Assembly: GCA_016936575.1 (NCBI GenBank)
Contig: JAFGXQ010000188.1
Span: 1-43,485 of the forward strand
Source: Deltaproteobacteria bacterium
GTDB taxonomy: Bacteria; Myxococcota_A; Polyangia; JAAYKL01
DNA length: 43,485 bases
Reading direction: 5' to 3'
In this document: positions 18,163-26,614 of the stretch, piece after piece
Position numbering within the stretch: the stretch's first letter is position 1
How the letters are laid out: each line of letters begins with the position of its first letter
The notes under the pieces: model-generated
What the model was told of the DNA's origin: nothing
The model's input: only the letters and a program-made list of their open reading frames with translations
Databases searched by the model: none
Translations under genes and position numbers: made by a program

Positions 18163-18600
18163 TTAACCTCCGATATTCAATGCGGAGCGCCCGACGCGTC
18201 CCATCGCCTTCATCGCGGTGGCACCGGCATCATAAGCCCTGGAAGCCATGATCATGTTGACCATTTCCTCGGTTACATTCACATTCGGGTACGCGACAAA
18301 TCCCGAGGCGTCCGCATCCGGGTGCCCTGGGTCGTATACGCGCTGCGGTTCTGTCTGATCGACCACAATGTCCTTTACCCGAACCCCCTGCGCTTCTTTG
18401 GCGAGACGATCGCCGAGCAATTCCTGAAAGCGATTCTGAATGGGCTCTGATTCGAATACCGGATCTTTGCGGCGATACGGCCCGCCTTCTTCCGTACGCG
18501 TCGTCTGCGCGTTCGCCAGGTTCGACGCAACCAGATTCAACCGGGTCCGTTGAGCCGTGAGGGACGATGAGATGATTTCCATTGCGCTGAAAACGTTCAT
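18163..18600 (-). CDS. flgC: Flagellar basal-body rod protein FlgC
   Basis: Proximal rod component. The 145-residue protein has the N-terminal motif LTAQRTRLNLVASNLANAQT with the RRKDPVFE segment. Its C-terminus (YPNVNVTEEMVNMIMASRAY) is the rod-type coiled coil. It lies ten bases after flgB. Confidence 0.97.
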   Translation of the reverse strand: MNVFSAMEIISSSLTAQRTRLNLVASNLANAQTTRTEEGGPYRRKDPVFESEPIQNRFQELLGDRLAKEAQGVRVKDIVVDQTEPQRVYDPGHPDADASGFVAYPNVNVTEEMVNMIMASRAYDAGATAMKAMGRVGRSALNIGG

Positions 18601-18610
18601 TTTTTACTCC

Positions 18611-19003
18611 TTACCGTCCGTCCGACGCTGCGTACTTCAGTATACCCAATTGTTTGGTGACTGTTTTGCTGACGGTTTCATACCTCAGGGTGTTGGCATT
18701 CAGTTTGGCCATTTCCTGGTCGAGACTCACGTAGTTCAGGTCGTTTCCGGGAACATGATCCTTCACGTCCAGCACCTCGTAGTGTTCGTCGATTCCCAGA
18801 TTGGACGTGCTGAAGTGCGATTCATCCGTGCGCCGTAATTCCATGGCGAAATCGCTACCGCCGATAAAATCGCTGCGAATGATCTCTTTCGGGGTGTATC
18901 CGGGAGTGTCCACATTGGCGATGTTTCCCGAGATCAGATTCTGACGCTGCATATGGAAATCCAATGCACCCGCGACACTGTTCACTTCTGTAAAAATACT
19001 CAT
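18611..19003 (-). CDS. flgB: Flagellar basal-body rod protein FlgB
   Basis: Proximal rod component, 130 residues. I chose the start at 19003 because MSIFTEVNSVAGALDFHMQR leads straight into the rod signature NLISGNIANVDTPGYTP, and because this ATG overlaps the stop of the upstream gene as ATGA (19000-19003). The frame stays open upstream to 19087, but that extension would lie inside the upstream gene. The C-terminus LDQEMAKLNANTLRYETVSK is typical. Confidence 0.96.
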   Translation of the reverse strand: MSIFTEVNSVAGALDFHMQRQNLISGNIANVDTPGYTPKEIIRSDFIGGSDFAMELRRTDESHFSTSNLGIDEHYEVLDVKDHVPGNDLNYVSLDQEMAKLNANTLRYETVSKTVTKQLGILKYAASDGR

Positions 19004-20541
19004 GGCTCGATCCGTTTCGTTAATTCGGTTGCCAGCTGTTTTTTCATTTTTAATATGGCCGTATCCAACGCGGCCAGCTTCGCCCAACTGCTGTTTCGCG
19101 CGGCCAGTACCTTGGAAATGCGCGTGACGGCCTGGCTTTTATCGGTCGTTTTTGCTTCTCCGAGTGCGTGATACAGGGCGTGATCCGGGAGCATCCCCAG
19201 TTTTTCCGTGGGAAGCGATTTTCCCTGTTGAAGGTCGGCCTCCGCCTGTAAACGCGTGGCGAATCGGCGCTGCGCCGCGTTCACCGGGTCATTTTCAACG
19301 ATAACCGGTTCAAACACCGTCTGTGGGGTTCGGGCTTCGCGTACATATGCTTCCATCAACGCCAGTTCGTCATTCGGCTGCAGCAGAATCAGTTGTTTGG
19401 CCGCATCAAAATCAGAAATCGCGTCCTTCCAGTTGCCTTCCCGTAGATTCACATGGGCCCGCACCAGCAGCAATCGACCTCTGGCCCAGGGACGAAGCGG
19501 TTTTTCCAGAAAGTACGATGCCGCATCCTGCGCGCGAACATACTGACCCGCGTTCAGATAGCATTCGGCCAATGCGGGAGCTGCGTTTTTGAGCTCATCA
19601 TTATTCAGCTTGGCCATGATTTCATCGGCGTAAGACGACAAGATGGAACCAAGCCCCAGTTGAATCAAATGGTCCGCCACGTTTTCCAGAATGGTTACCG
19701 AAAAGAATCGGGCCAGAAAATCTTTGGCGAAGCGGGTAAACGTGTTGCCGAGCAGCGCGGTGCTGTCGCTGCGTCCGTATTTAAGGAGACTAAATGTTAG
19801 TATCTGTCTTCTTTTGTTCTCTATTCTATTTAGTATTTTGTCATCCTCTACATATTCCTTCATTTCTGCCAGGGTCTGCTCCGCTTTTTCCACGTTTCCC
19901 AAAGAATAGAAGCACCATGACAACAAGAACGCGGCTTCTCTTCCGGCCGGTGTGGCGTACGATTTGTTGGATATGCTGCATCCGTCGGCGACCCCGCCGC
20001 GCAGTCCGGCTTCAATCATATGTACTCTCTGTTTGGCCAGCTCTTTGTCTTCGGGAGAATCAGTGCTTTCCACCAGCATCTGGGTTCTGGCCGCGGCCAG
20101 ATCTCCTTTTTCGAGCAGCACCGCAACTTCGGGAGAAAATGGGACTTCCGAGTCTTTATCGAGCAGCACTTCCAGAATTTCGAGTTCCGGTCGCGCATTT
20201 CCGACGATGATCTGTACGGTTCGGTGCTGTTGCTTCATGTTGAATTTCAACGAAGCGTTTGCCGAGTATAGCTCAACGGTCATCTGAGCCTGACGATTGG
20301 GGTAAAGCCGGTACTCAATATCAGTGTCGGCAAGAGTGCTTTGAATCTGGCGTTCCGTTTCAACAGACCACTCGCTGAATACCATGCGAACGCCCCGATT
20401 ATCTTCATCGGCGATAATATCCACATCGCGGCTGTCGAACGCCAGCACGGTCAGTTCCTGCAGCGACCATAAGTCGTCGGCATAGCTGTACGCCGGAATC
20501 AGGAGCAGGGTTGCGATGAATATGGTTTTTATACAATTCAT
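19000..20541 (-). CDS. Exported TPR-like protein, first gene of the flagellar operon
   Basis: A 513-residue protein with a classical Sec signal peptide (IFIATLLLIPAYSYA, cleavage likely before DD). An N-terminal beta-rich region (about residues 25-125) precedes helical TPR-like repeats across most of the rest (for example AFLLSWCFYSLGNVEKAEQT and YLNAGQYVRAQDAASYFLEK). I do not recognise the family. It shares a four-base ATGA overlap with flgB and follows a sigma-54 promoter, so a role in flagellar assembly in the periplasm is a fair inference. I chose ATG 20541 because the signal peptide starts there; an upstream extension to 20616 would cross the promoter. No ribosome site precedes this ATG, which fits the predicted very short leader. 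Confidence 0.75.
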   Translation of the reverse strand: MNCIKTIFIATLLLIPAYSYADDLWSLQELTVLAFDSRDVDIIADEDNRGVRMVFSEWSVETERQIQSTLADTDIEYRLYPNRQAQMTVELYSANASLKFNMKQQHRTVQIIVGNARPELEILEVLLDKDSEVPFSPEVAVLLEKGDLAAARTQMLVESTDSPEDKELAKQRVHMIEAGLRGGVADGCSISNKSYATPAGREAAFLLSWCFYSLGNVEKAEQTLAEMKEYVEDDKILNRIENKRRQILTFSLLKYGRSDSTALLGNTFTRFAKDFLARFFSVTILENVADHLIQLGLGSILSSYADEIMAKLNNDELKNAAPALAECYLNAGQYVRAQDAASYFLEKPLRPWARGRLLLVRAHVNLREGNWKDAISDFDAAKQLILLQPNDELALMEAYVREARTPQTVFEPVIVENDPVNAAQRRFATRLQAEADLQQGKSLPTEKLGMLPDHALYHALGEAKTTDKSQAVTRISKVLAARNSSWAKLAALDTAILKMKKQLATELTKRIEP

Positions 20542-20555
20542 AATAGGCACAGGTT

Positions 20556-20571
20556 TGCAAAGCGTGTGCCA
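20556..20571 (-). promoter_or_regulatory. Sigma-54 (RpoN) promoter of the flagellar operon
   Basis: On the minus strand the sequence is TGGCACACGCTTTGCA. It matches the sigma-54 consensus TGGCAC-N5-TTGCA, with GG and GC exactly ten bases apart. The expected transcription start is about 20545, only a few bases before the ATG at 20541. Flagellar rod and hook genes are classic sigma-54 targets, which raises confidence. Confidence 0.85.
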
Positions 20572-20608
20572 CGTATAGTCTTTTGATTTTATTCGTTTTT
20601 TCGTGGAC

Positions 20609-20671
20609 GGTGTCAAAGTGCAGGCGATATCTCAGTCAGAATGATGACTGGCCTGTTCGAGATTTGACACC
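20609..20671. promoter_or_regulatory. Nested inverted repeats, candidate activator binding site
   Basis: GGTGTCAAA (20609-20617) and TTTGACACC (20663-20671) are perfect 9-base inverted arms. Inside them CAGTCA (20633-20638) and TGACTG (20645-20650) form a second dyad with a 6-base spacer. Both centre near 20640, about 95 bases upstream of the predicted sigma-54 start, where enhancer-binding activators usually bind. The left arm also reads TTGACA on the minus strand, with AATAAA 17 bases further, so a sigma-70 promoter is an alternative. Because it lies just after the stop at 20682, a terminator role is also possible. Confidence 0.5.
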
Positions 20672-20681
20672 CGCTGCGGTG

Positions 20682-21386
20682 CTATCGCCACGATACAGTG
20701 AAGTCGGTATCGGGCGTAAATGGCGTTTGCTCGTACCGATAAATTCGGCAGTCTCCGTCTTCTTTGTACAGCTTGAGTGGGTAGCTGCTGGAATATAGTC
20801 GGTATGGCGACGGCAGAATTAAATCAAAACGCGCAGTTTCCAAATTTTTTCCGAATGCCATTGCGCTGCTCACCAGGTGGGTGGCGGTTTGATCCGGCGC
20901 GGACTGACGGTAAGCAATGGTAATTTCTTTCTGGTTTTGCGCCTTGATTTTCACCGGTACGGCGATTCCCTGTTTGTGTTTTTTATAGGCGCCCGGCGCA
21001 ACTGTAATGGTTGTGGGACGAGGATGCACGTCGTCGATGAAAAATGGAAAATAAATTCGGCTGAACCATTTTTGGCGCCGGGGGTTCGCGAAAAGGTATC
21101 GGCCGGCGATAGCGACCTCTTTGCCGCCGGGCAGCACATTTATCTGAATTTTTTCTGAGATGAACTGAAGCGTGGCATTTTTCACCGCAGCGCGCGGTGT
21201 TTCGGCGGTTTTTGACGGTGCGGACTCCCGACGTAAGGAAGGATTCGCCACCGGCGAGGGAGTTGAACTGCCTTCGGTAGCGGCGGTATCGGTATCAGTT
21301 GAGGCGGGCGACGGACTGCAGCCTGTCAACAATCCGAACAACACACCGAATCGAAAAATGCTGCATGCCGTGAATCGCAGAAACAT
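20682..21386 (-). CDS. Lipoprotein of unknown function
   Basis: A 234-residue protein with a clear lipoprotein signal (FGVLFGLLTGC, Cys23). A Ser/Pro/Thr/Asp-rich linker follows, then a beta-rich domain from about residue 75 (ISEKIQINVLPGGKEVAIAG, ending PFTPDTDFTVSWR). I do not recognise the family. The frame is open upstream to 21518, but ATG 21386 is the start that gives a normal signal peptide. It lies upstream of the flagellar operon on the same strand, separated by 140 bases containing the operon's promoter, so it is probably a separate transcript. Confidence 0.7.
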   Translation of the reverse strand: MFLRFTACSIFRFGVLFGLLTGCSPSPASTDTDTAATEGSSTPSPVANPSLRRESAPSKTAETPRAAVKNATLQFISEKIQINVLPGGKEVAIAGRYLFANPRRQKWFSRIYFPFFIDDVHPRPTTITVAPGAYKKHKQGIAVPVKIKAQNQKEITIAYRQSAPDQTATHLVSSAMAFGKNLETARFDLILPSPYRLYSSSYPLKLYKEDGDCRIYRYEQTPFTPDTDFTVSWR

Positions 21387-21470
21387 GTCGGGATCATAGG
21401 GATAATCCGAAAAAAGCGCAAGAACCCAAAACGATGTCAGACCGGATCTCATTGAGAAGGGTGGTTTCTG

Positions 21471-21498
21471 TTTACATTTGGAGAATAGGCGGTAGACT
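21471..21498 (+). promoter_or_regulatory. Weak candidate promoter of the SpoIIAA-like gene
   Basis: TTTACA (21471-21476, 5 of 6) and TAGACT (21493-21498, 4 of 6), 16 bases apart, about 30 bases before the start codon at 21528. Confidence 0.3.
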
Positions 21499-21527
21499 TG
21501 TAAACCGCACGCAGACAAGGAGTATTT

Positions 21528-21896
21528 ATGCTCGATAAAATAGAGTATCGGGAGGACGGGGTGCTGGTGGTGTTCAGCGGTGTTGTCACGTCAGAGGAGC
21601 TGGTTTCCGCCAATACCGAAGTGCTGCGACATCTGGCGCAGTCGCCGTATCGCTATCAGATTTTCGCCTTCCTTGACGTGGAGAACTTTATCGTTAGTGC
21701 CGAAGAAATGAGATACGTGGCCATGCAGGATATAGCGGCTTTCAAGGAGCATCCTATCCAAAAAGTGGCAACGGTGTCGAAATCACAATTGGTGTATGGG
21801 ATAGCTCGAATGTACGATGCGTTTTCTTGTCACAGTACCGCTGAAACGCAGATATTCGAGGAGTTGGAAGATGCGGAACGCTGGGTGAATTCCTGA
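21528..21896 (+). CDS. SpoIIAA-like (STAS/SEC14-type) protein
   Basis: A 122-residue soluble protein. The opening MLDKIEYREDGVLVVFSGVV and the alternating strands and helices (YRYQIFAFLDVENFIVSAEE) resemble the SpoIIAA-like family, which has the STAS/SEC14 fold. Members are small and their roles are mostly unknown. I see no obvious phosphorylatable Ser of the classical anti-sigma antagonist type in the expected place. AAGGAG at 21517-21522 is a good ribosome site for ATG 21528. It stands 85 bases before holB on the same strand. Confidence 0.5.
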   Translation: MLDKIEYREDGVLVVFSGVVTSEELVSANTEVLRHLAQSPYRYQIFAFLDVENFIVSAEEMRYVAMQDIAAFKEHPIQKVATVSKSQLVYGIARMYDAFSCHSTAETQIFEELEDAERWVNS

Positions 21897-21981
21897 CCGC
21901 TGCTCCGGTGCGCACGCCTAATTCATTGACCTCTTTATCATCGCGTGATAACTGATTTTTTCAGTATTATAAGGACACACA

Positions 21982-23001
21982 TTGACCCTATATTTGTCAC
22001 AGATTCGAGATCAGGAAACAGCGATTTCCACGCTTCAACGAGCACTCCGCAGTGATAAACTGCATCATGCGTATTTGTTTGAAGGACCGCCCGGCGTGGG
22101 TAAGCAATTAACCGCAATGGCATTATCCGCTGCAATGAATTGCGTGCAGTCGCCGGAAGCATGCGGGGAGTGTTCCCACTGCCGTAAAATTCGCACCGGG
22201 AATCATCCCGATGTAAAGATATTGCAACCCCCTGAGGGGAAGCGAAATATTTTAATCGAAGGGGTCAGACAAGCAGAAGAATGGATACGAATGCGTCCGC
22301 ATGAGGGAAAAGCCAAGGTGCTGATTATTTCTCCGGCCGATGCAATGACTGAATCGGCAGCAAACGCATTGTTGAAGACGCTGGAGGAACCGAGGCCCGG
22401 AAACTATATCATACTGGTAACCGCTGCAGCGTCTTCTTTGCTTCCTACGGTGCGGTCCAGGTGCCAGACGGTTCGTTTCAAAGCGTTGTCATCATCGACA
22501 ATTGCGGAGTTGTTGCTGGCTTCCGGGGTGAGCGAGGAGGAAGCTGCGCTTTTGGTGTCACTCAGTTGCGGCAGTATGGAGACCGCTTTGCAGTATCGGA
22601 GTGAAGAGCTGTCCGGTCGAATTGATATTGTTGCCGCACTTATAGAAGGTGCGTCCAGTCGCATTCCCGAACAGGCGCTGTCTGCAGCGGCCCGGCTGCG
22701 CGATCGAGGCGAAGCTATTGCTGTGTTGGAGTTGCTGTTGTTCGTGATGGAAGATTTACTGAATGCAAGGGCGGGTGTGTCTGTTTCGAACGGATTATCG
22801 TTGAAATTTGGCGATTTAATGACCAAACTGCAGCGTGGCGGTTCTGTGGAAAGCGTAGCAACGCATATTGCAGCGATTAACCGCGCGCTGGTGAGCATTC
22901 AGCGGAATAACATGAATCCTCAGCTGGCAATTGAAGGCATGGTGATGAACATGCGCAGCAGAACAAAAAATGAATATTGGAGCAGGATTGGAGCGAAATG
23001 A
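21982..23001 (+). CDS. holB: DNA polymerase III subunit delta'
   Basis: Part of the clamp-loader complex. The 339-residue protein has the AAA+ clamp-loader fold: P-loop GPPGVGKQ (residues 35-42, with Gln replacing the usual Thr), a four-Cys zinc module (C54, C61, C64, C67), NALLKTLEEP and the arginine-finger SRC motif in VRSRCQTV. Delta' subunits commonly have a degenerate P-loop, which fits the Gln. The start is TTG at 21982, preceded by AAGGA at 21971-21975. There is no ATG before residue 46. The stop overlaps the ricT ATG (ATGA), an association seen in many bacteria. Confidence 0.93.
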   Translation: MTLYLSQIRDQETAISTLQRALRSDKLHHAYLFEGPPGVGKQLTAMALSAAMNCVQSPEACGECSHCRKIRTGNHPDVKILQPPEGKRNILIEGVRQAEEWIRMRPHEGKAKVLIISPADAMTESAANALLKTLEEPRPGNYIILVTAAASSLLPTVRSRCQTVRFKALSSSTIAELLLASGVSEEEAALLVSLSCGSMETALQYRSEELSGRIDIVAALIEGASSRIPEQALSAAARLRDRGEAIAVLELLLFVMEDLLNARAGVSVSNGLSLKFGDLMTKLQRGGSVESVATHIAAINRALVSIQRNNMNPQLAIEGMVMNMRSRTKNEYWSRIGAK

Positions 23002-24752
23002 GCACGGAAGATAAAACGGGAGAGAGCCAAACTCCTTCGAATAATACGGATGCTTCGAAAGATGAGGGGAGAAAGAGTCGTCCACCATCGGCTCGGCGGA
23101 GGCGGCGTTCCTCGCGCGGCGGCAATAAGAATAAAAGCACTGAAAAAAACGCGGATGCAGAATCCAGGCAGGTGGAGGAGCAATCCCTCGGGCCCGGTAG
23201 AAAGAAGCGTATTTTTAAGCGTCGCCGTCCCGCCGGGGAGCAAGAAGAAACCAGCGACAGCAATTCTCAGACTACGGACAGCAAAGATGGAAGTCGTCGC
23301 ACAAAACGCAGTCGCAGCGGCAGCAAAGGCCGGAATCGAAACGGTTCAGAGGAGGGCGCGAGCAGCGATCGTGGACCCCGTCGAAGCCGGAATCGAAGCG
23401 ATTCTTCACGCAATGACGGCAGCCGCAATCGGGGTCGGGAAGATGATAGGTCGCGAAAACGTACCGGTAGCGGGCGCGAACGAAATCAGCCGGACATATC
23501 GGCGCGGGTGGAAGTCGAAGCACCTGATGGCACATTCAACGAGGATTTATACTCTGATCTCGAGAATTATTCAGGTAGCCGTCCGGCGAATGACTTGTTT
23601 GAAGATGTTCCCTCGGGCGATGTAACGTTTTTTTCCAGCAAACAGGGGCAGGATTTTGCTTCAATGGAAGCGGAAGATATCGATTTCTTGAAGCCTCATG
23701 ATGCAGATGAGAACGAAATGTATGTGGATATGCCCACACTGGATGTTTCATTGAAGGTGAAAGGCGAATTGACAGATATTGTCGGGGTGAAAACGCATCG
23801 AAGCGGTACGATAGATCCGTTTGACTGTGAGAATCTGATTTTGCAGAAAGGCGACGAGGTGATTGTTGAGACAGATAGGGGCCTGGCCATTGGTGAAGTG
23901 ATGGTGCCGACTACGCGTCGCTACGTGAGTCGCGAAGTGCCGCGGGTTTTCCGGATTGCGTCGAAAAATGATATGCGCCAACGGGAACGCAATCTGCAGA
24001 AAGCGGCAGAGGCATTTGAGCTTTGTCAGAAATCTATCAGCCAGCTGAAACTGGTGATGAAGCTGGTGGAAGTCATGTACCTGCATGGCGGAAACAAAGC
24101 TGTATTCTATTTTATGGCCGAGGGCCGCGTGGATTTCAGACAGTTGGTGAAGGATCTGGCCAAAGATCTGCACATTCGCGTTGAGATGCGGCAAATCGGC
24201 GTGCGCGATGCATCACGCATGATTGGCGGGCTGGGAACCTGCGGACACGTGTTATGTTGCAGCAGGTATATTCGTGAATTTGCCCCGGTATCCATTCGTA
24301 TGGCAAAAGATCAGGATCTCGTACTGAACCCTGAGAAAGTGTCCGGACAATGCGGCCGTCTGATGTGTTGCCTTTCGTACGAAGAAGAAGTGTACAAGGA
24401 AAACGGCAAAAAAATGCCGCGGGTGGGAAAAATAGTGGATACACCTGAAGGAAGCGGTCGGGTTCGCGACCGTGACATCCTTCGCGGATTGGTTCGGGTT
24501 GAACTTGAAACCGAACACGGTCTGAAGACATTCGAGATCACTGACATCCGTCCGTTGAAAAATACCAATGACGGTAATCGCGGACGAGAACCGCAGGATG
24601 GCAATGATAACCAAAACCGGCCGAAGAGCAGACGCAACAGGAAGGAAGACCCATCGATGGCGAACAATGATTCCGGTAGCGAGTCTGGTCCCCAGTCGTC
24701 AGATGCTGCGGCCGAGAACGACAACGGAACACCGACAGATAATCATTCATAA
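22998..24752 (+). CDS. ricT: PSP1-domain protein (RicT/YaaT family) with long basic N-terminal extension
   Basis: In Bacillus, RicT works with RicA and RicF in an iron-sulphur complex affecting RNase Y and development. Here the PSP1 core lies at about residues 255-500. It carries the signature cysteines C415, C420, C421 (TCGHVLCC) and C452, C457, C458 (QCGRLMCC). The first 170 residues are a low-complexity tract rich in R, S, G, N and D (for example RSRSGSKGRNRNGSEEG), far beyond the usual length of about 275-300 residues. A polar N/S/Q/E-rich tail follows the core. Such tracts often bind RNA; that is inference. ATG 22998 overlaps the holB stop as ATGA. A TTG at 22977 is open but lies inside holB. 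Confidence 0.88.
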   Translation: MSTEDKTGESQTPSNNTDASKDEGRKSRPPSARRRRRSSRGGNKNKSTEKNADAESRQVEEQSLGPGRKKRIFKRRRPAGEQEETSDSNSQTTDSKDGSRRTKRSRSGSKGRNRNGSEEGASSDRGPRRSRNRSDSSRNDGSRNRGREDDRSRKRTGSGRERNQPDISARVEVEAPDGTFNEDLYSDLENYSGSRPANDLFEDVPSGDVTFFSSKQGQDFASMEAEDIDFLKPHDADENEMYVDMPTLDVSLKVKGELTDIVGVKTHRSGTIDPFDCENLILQKGDEVIVETDRGLAIGEVMVPTTRRYVSREVPRVFRIASKNDMRQRERNLQKAAEAFELCQKSISQLKLVMKLVEVMYLHGGNKAVFYFMAEGRVDFRQLVKDLAKDLHIRVEMRQIGVRDASRMIGGLGTCGHVLCCSRYIREFAPVSIRMAKDQDLVLNPEKVSGQCGRLMCCLSYEEEVYKENGKKMPRVGKIVDTPEGSGRVRDRDILRGLVRVELETEHGLKTFEITDIRPLKNTNDGNRGREPQDGNDNQNRPKSRRNRKEDPSMANNDSGSESGPQSSDAAAENDNGTPTDNHS

Positions 24753-24806
24753 ATGTCATTTCGGGTTGTCAGACCGAGTTGAATAAAATGGAATCAGTAA
24801 TCGGTA

Positions 24807-25799
24807 ATGAGTAATTTCGCACTTCCTATGGATCTTCCGAATTTTTCGGCGGCAGTGAAAGATTCGAAAAGTGAATTCGCTCCGGCACGATTGGCCGCTG
24901 TGGTGTCTTTGGGAGTTGTTGATTCCGATAATGTTTCAATGGCGATTGACACCTTGGTGCCGTTGCTTTCCGATCCGGTAGAAGAAATACGTGTGCAAAC
25001 CATTGATTCATTGGCTTCATTGACGCAACGTGGAGGAAAGGTTGACGCTGAAAGGATATGGCCTTTACTCGAAGATCCGAATACAAATATCAGATGTGTC
25101 ACAATCGAGATGCTTCACATTTTTTTTGATGTACCGTTGGAGGCAGCGCTTCAGGCATCGAAAGATGCGGATGCAGCGGTTCGCCTATCGGCAGTTCTGT
25201 TGCTCTCGAATATCGAAAATGACGGGGCGATTTCTCGGTTGGAAGAGATGGTTCATGATACGGACCGCGAGGTTTCCGAACAGGCTGCATTGCAGTTGGG
25301 AGCGGCACTTACCGACGCTGCGCGGGTGTTGTTGGAGAGTATTGTTTTGAAGCGTCAACAGGCATCACGTTCTGCTTTGATTTCGCTGTCGAAGGCGCAA
25401 CCGACGATGCGAAGTGCCGAAATAGTTCAACAGGTGGCGCACGGTCGTTTTTTTTCTTCAACACTGAAAACAGCGGCCGCTGCGGCTCTTCTGGAGTGGG
25501 GACAACAGGACGGCCGCACAATTGTGAAGCAGGTGTTGGGCAGTTGGAGAAAATCAAAGCGAATGGCGATGATTCAAACGCTGGCGGAAATGTCGTCGGA
25601 GCACGTGGCCGATGTGCTTTATGAGTTCATTTGCAGTACGAATCGAAATGACGAGGCGTCTGCCTCGATTCAGGCGCTGGCTCAGTGCGCGTACGCGAAT
25701 CACGGTGTTCACCGAAAATTGGAAACATTGCTGACACAGCTGGATGAGCCGTTGCGTAGCGAGGTCAGCGACATCTTAACCCATATGGAGAACCCGTGA
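24807..25799 (+). CDS. HEAT-repeat protein
   Basis: A 330-residue protein built of helical HEAT-like repeats of about 30-40 residues, for example PARLAAVVSLGVVDSDNVSM, ALQASKDADAAVRLSAVLLL and EEMVHDTDREVSEQAALQLG. There is no signal peptide or catalytic motif, so it is probably a cytoplasmic binding scaffold. Its partner is unknown. It lies 54 bases after ricT with no strong ribosome site, and its stop touches the tatD start (GTGA at 25796-25799), so it belongs to the holB-ricT-tatD transcript. Confidence 0.8.
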   Translation: MSNFALPMDLPNFSAAVKDSKSEFAPARLAAVVSLGVVDSDNVSMAIDTLVPLLSDPVEEIRVQTIDSLASLTQRGGKVDAERIWPLLEDPNTNIRCVTIEMLHIFFDVPLEAALQASKDADAAVRLSAVLLLSNIENDGAISRLEEMVHDTDREVSEQAALQLGAALTDAARVLLESIVLKRQQASRSALISLSKAQPTMRSAEIVQQVAHGRFFSSTLKTAAAAALLEWGQQDGRTIVKQVLGSWRKSKRMAMIQTLAEMSSEHVADVLYEFICSTNRNDEASASIQALAQCAYANHGVHRKLETLLTQLDEPLRSEVSDILTHMENP

Positions 25800-26596
25800 T
25801 AATGTGTGAAGCTCACGTTCCGTTATTTGATTCTCATTGTCATCTCGATATGCTCACACAGCGTGGTTTAGATATCCATCTCGTCATTGAAAGCGCTGTT
25901 GCAGCAGGTGTGGGGCACCAGATCACAATCGTTGACGGGGGAGAACATTTTTCATTTTTAGAATCGGTGAAACGTTTTGAATCTTATGAATCGGTTTTTG
26001 TCGGCGCTGGGGTTCATCCGCACAACGCATCCCATGTAACGGAGACCACACTCGATTTTCTTGCGCAGTCCTTACAACATCCGAGAGTGGTTGCAGTTGG
26101 AGAAATCGGTCTCGACTACTATTACAATCACAGCACGCCGGTTGAACAACGCAAGGCGTTCGTTTCGCAATTGCGCCTGGCAAAGCAATTGAATCTGCCG
26201 GTGATCATTCATACTCGGGACGCTGACGACGATACGGTTTCTATTTTACAGAATGAAGAAGTGCCATCCGTCGGGGGAGTGATTCACTGTTTTTCTGCGG
26301 GAGAAAAATTGGCGGATGCAGCGTTGGGAATGGGAATGTATATTTCTTTTTCGGGCATCGTCACTTTCCCTAAATCGACCGACGTACAGCAGGTAGCTGA
26401 ATGGGTTCCCAAAGACAGGCTATTGAGTGAGACGGATTCGCCGTTTTTAAGCCCGGTGCCTAAACGCGGGCGAGTGAACTTGCCTGAAAATGTGCGGTAT
26501 GTCGTCGAAAAGCTGGCTGATATTCGCAATGCAGATTTGGCTGAACTCTCCGCGCAAATCGTCGCGAACACAAAACGATGTTTTGGGATTTCATGA
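25796..26596 (+). CDS. tatD: TatD family metal-dependent deoxyribonuclease
   Basis: TIM-barrel metallohydrolase; TatD proteins are 3'-5' exonucleases or DNases involved in DNA repair and turnover. The 266-residue protein shows the metal-binding motifs in order: FDSHCHLDML (H14, H16), VAVGEIGLDYYY with its Glu, VIIHTRDADDD, GVIHCFSAG, and LSETDSPFLSPVPKRGRVN with the last Asp. Two starts are possible: GTG 25796, five bases after GGAG and overlapping the preceding stop, or ATG 25802. They differ by two residues. In Firmicutes tatD also lies near holB and the ricT homologue. Confidence 0.92.
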   Translation: MIMCEAHVPLFDSHCHLDMLTQRGLDIHLVIESAVAAGVGHQITIVDGGEHFSFLESVKRFESYESVFVGAGVHPHNASHVTETTLDFLAQSLQHPRVVAVGEIGLDYYYNHSTPVEQRKAFVSQLRLAKQLNLPVIIHTRDADDDTVSILQNEEVPSVGGVIHCFSAGEKLADAALGMGMYISFSGIVTFPKSTDVQQVAEWVPKDRLLSETDSPFLSPVPKRGRVNLPENVRYVVEKLADIRNADLAELSAQIVANTKRCFGIS

Positions 26597-26614
26597 GAAA
26601 AATAAAGGGTACAG

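Noticed and set aside
19004..19087. N-terminal extension of flgB
   Set aside because: It would lie within the upstream gene and adds residues not seen in FlgB; the ATGA overlap at 19000-19003 marks the start.
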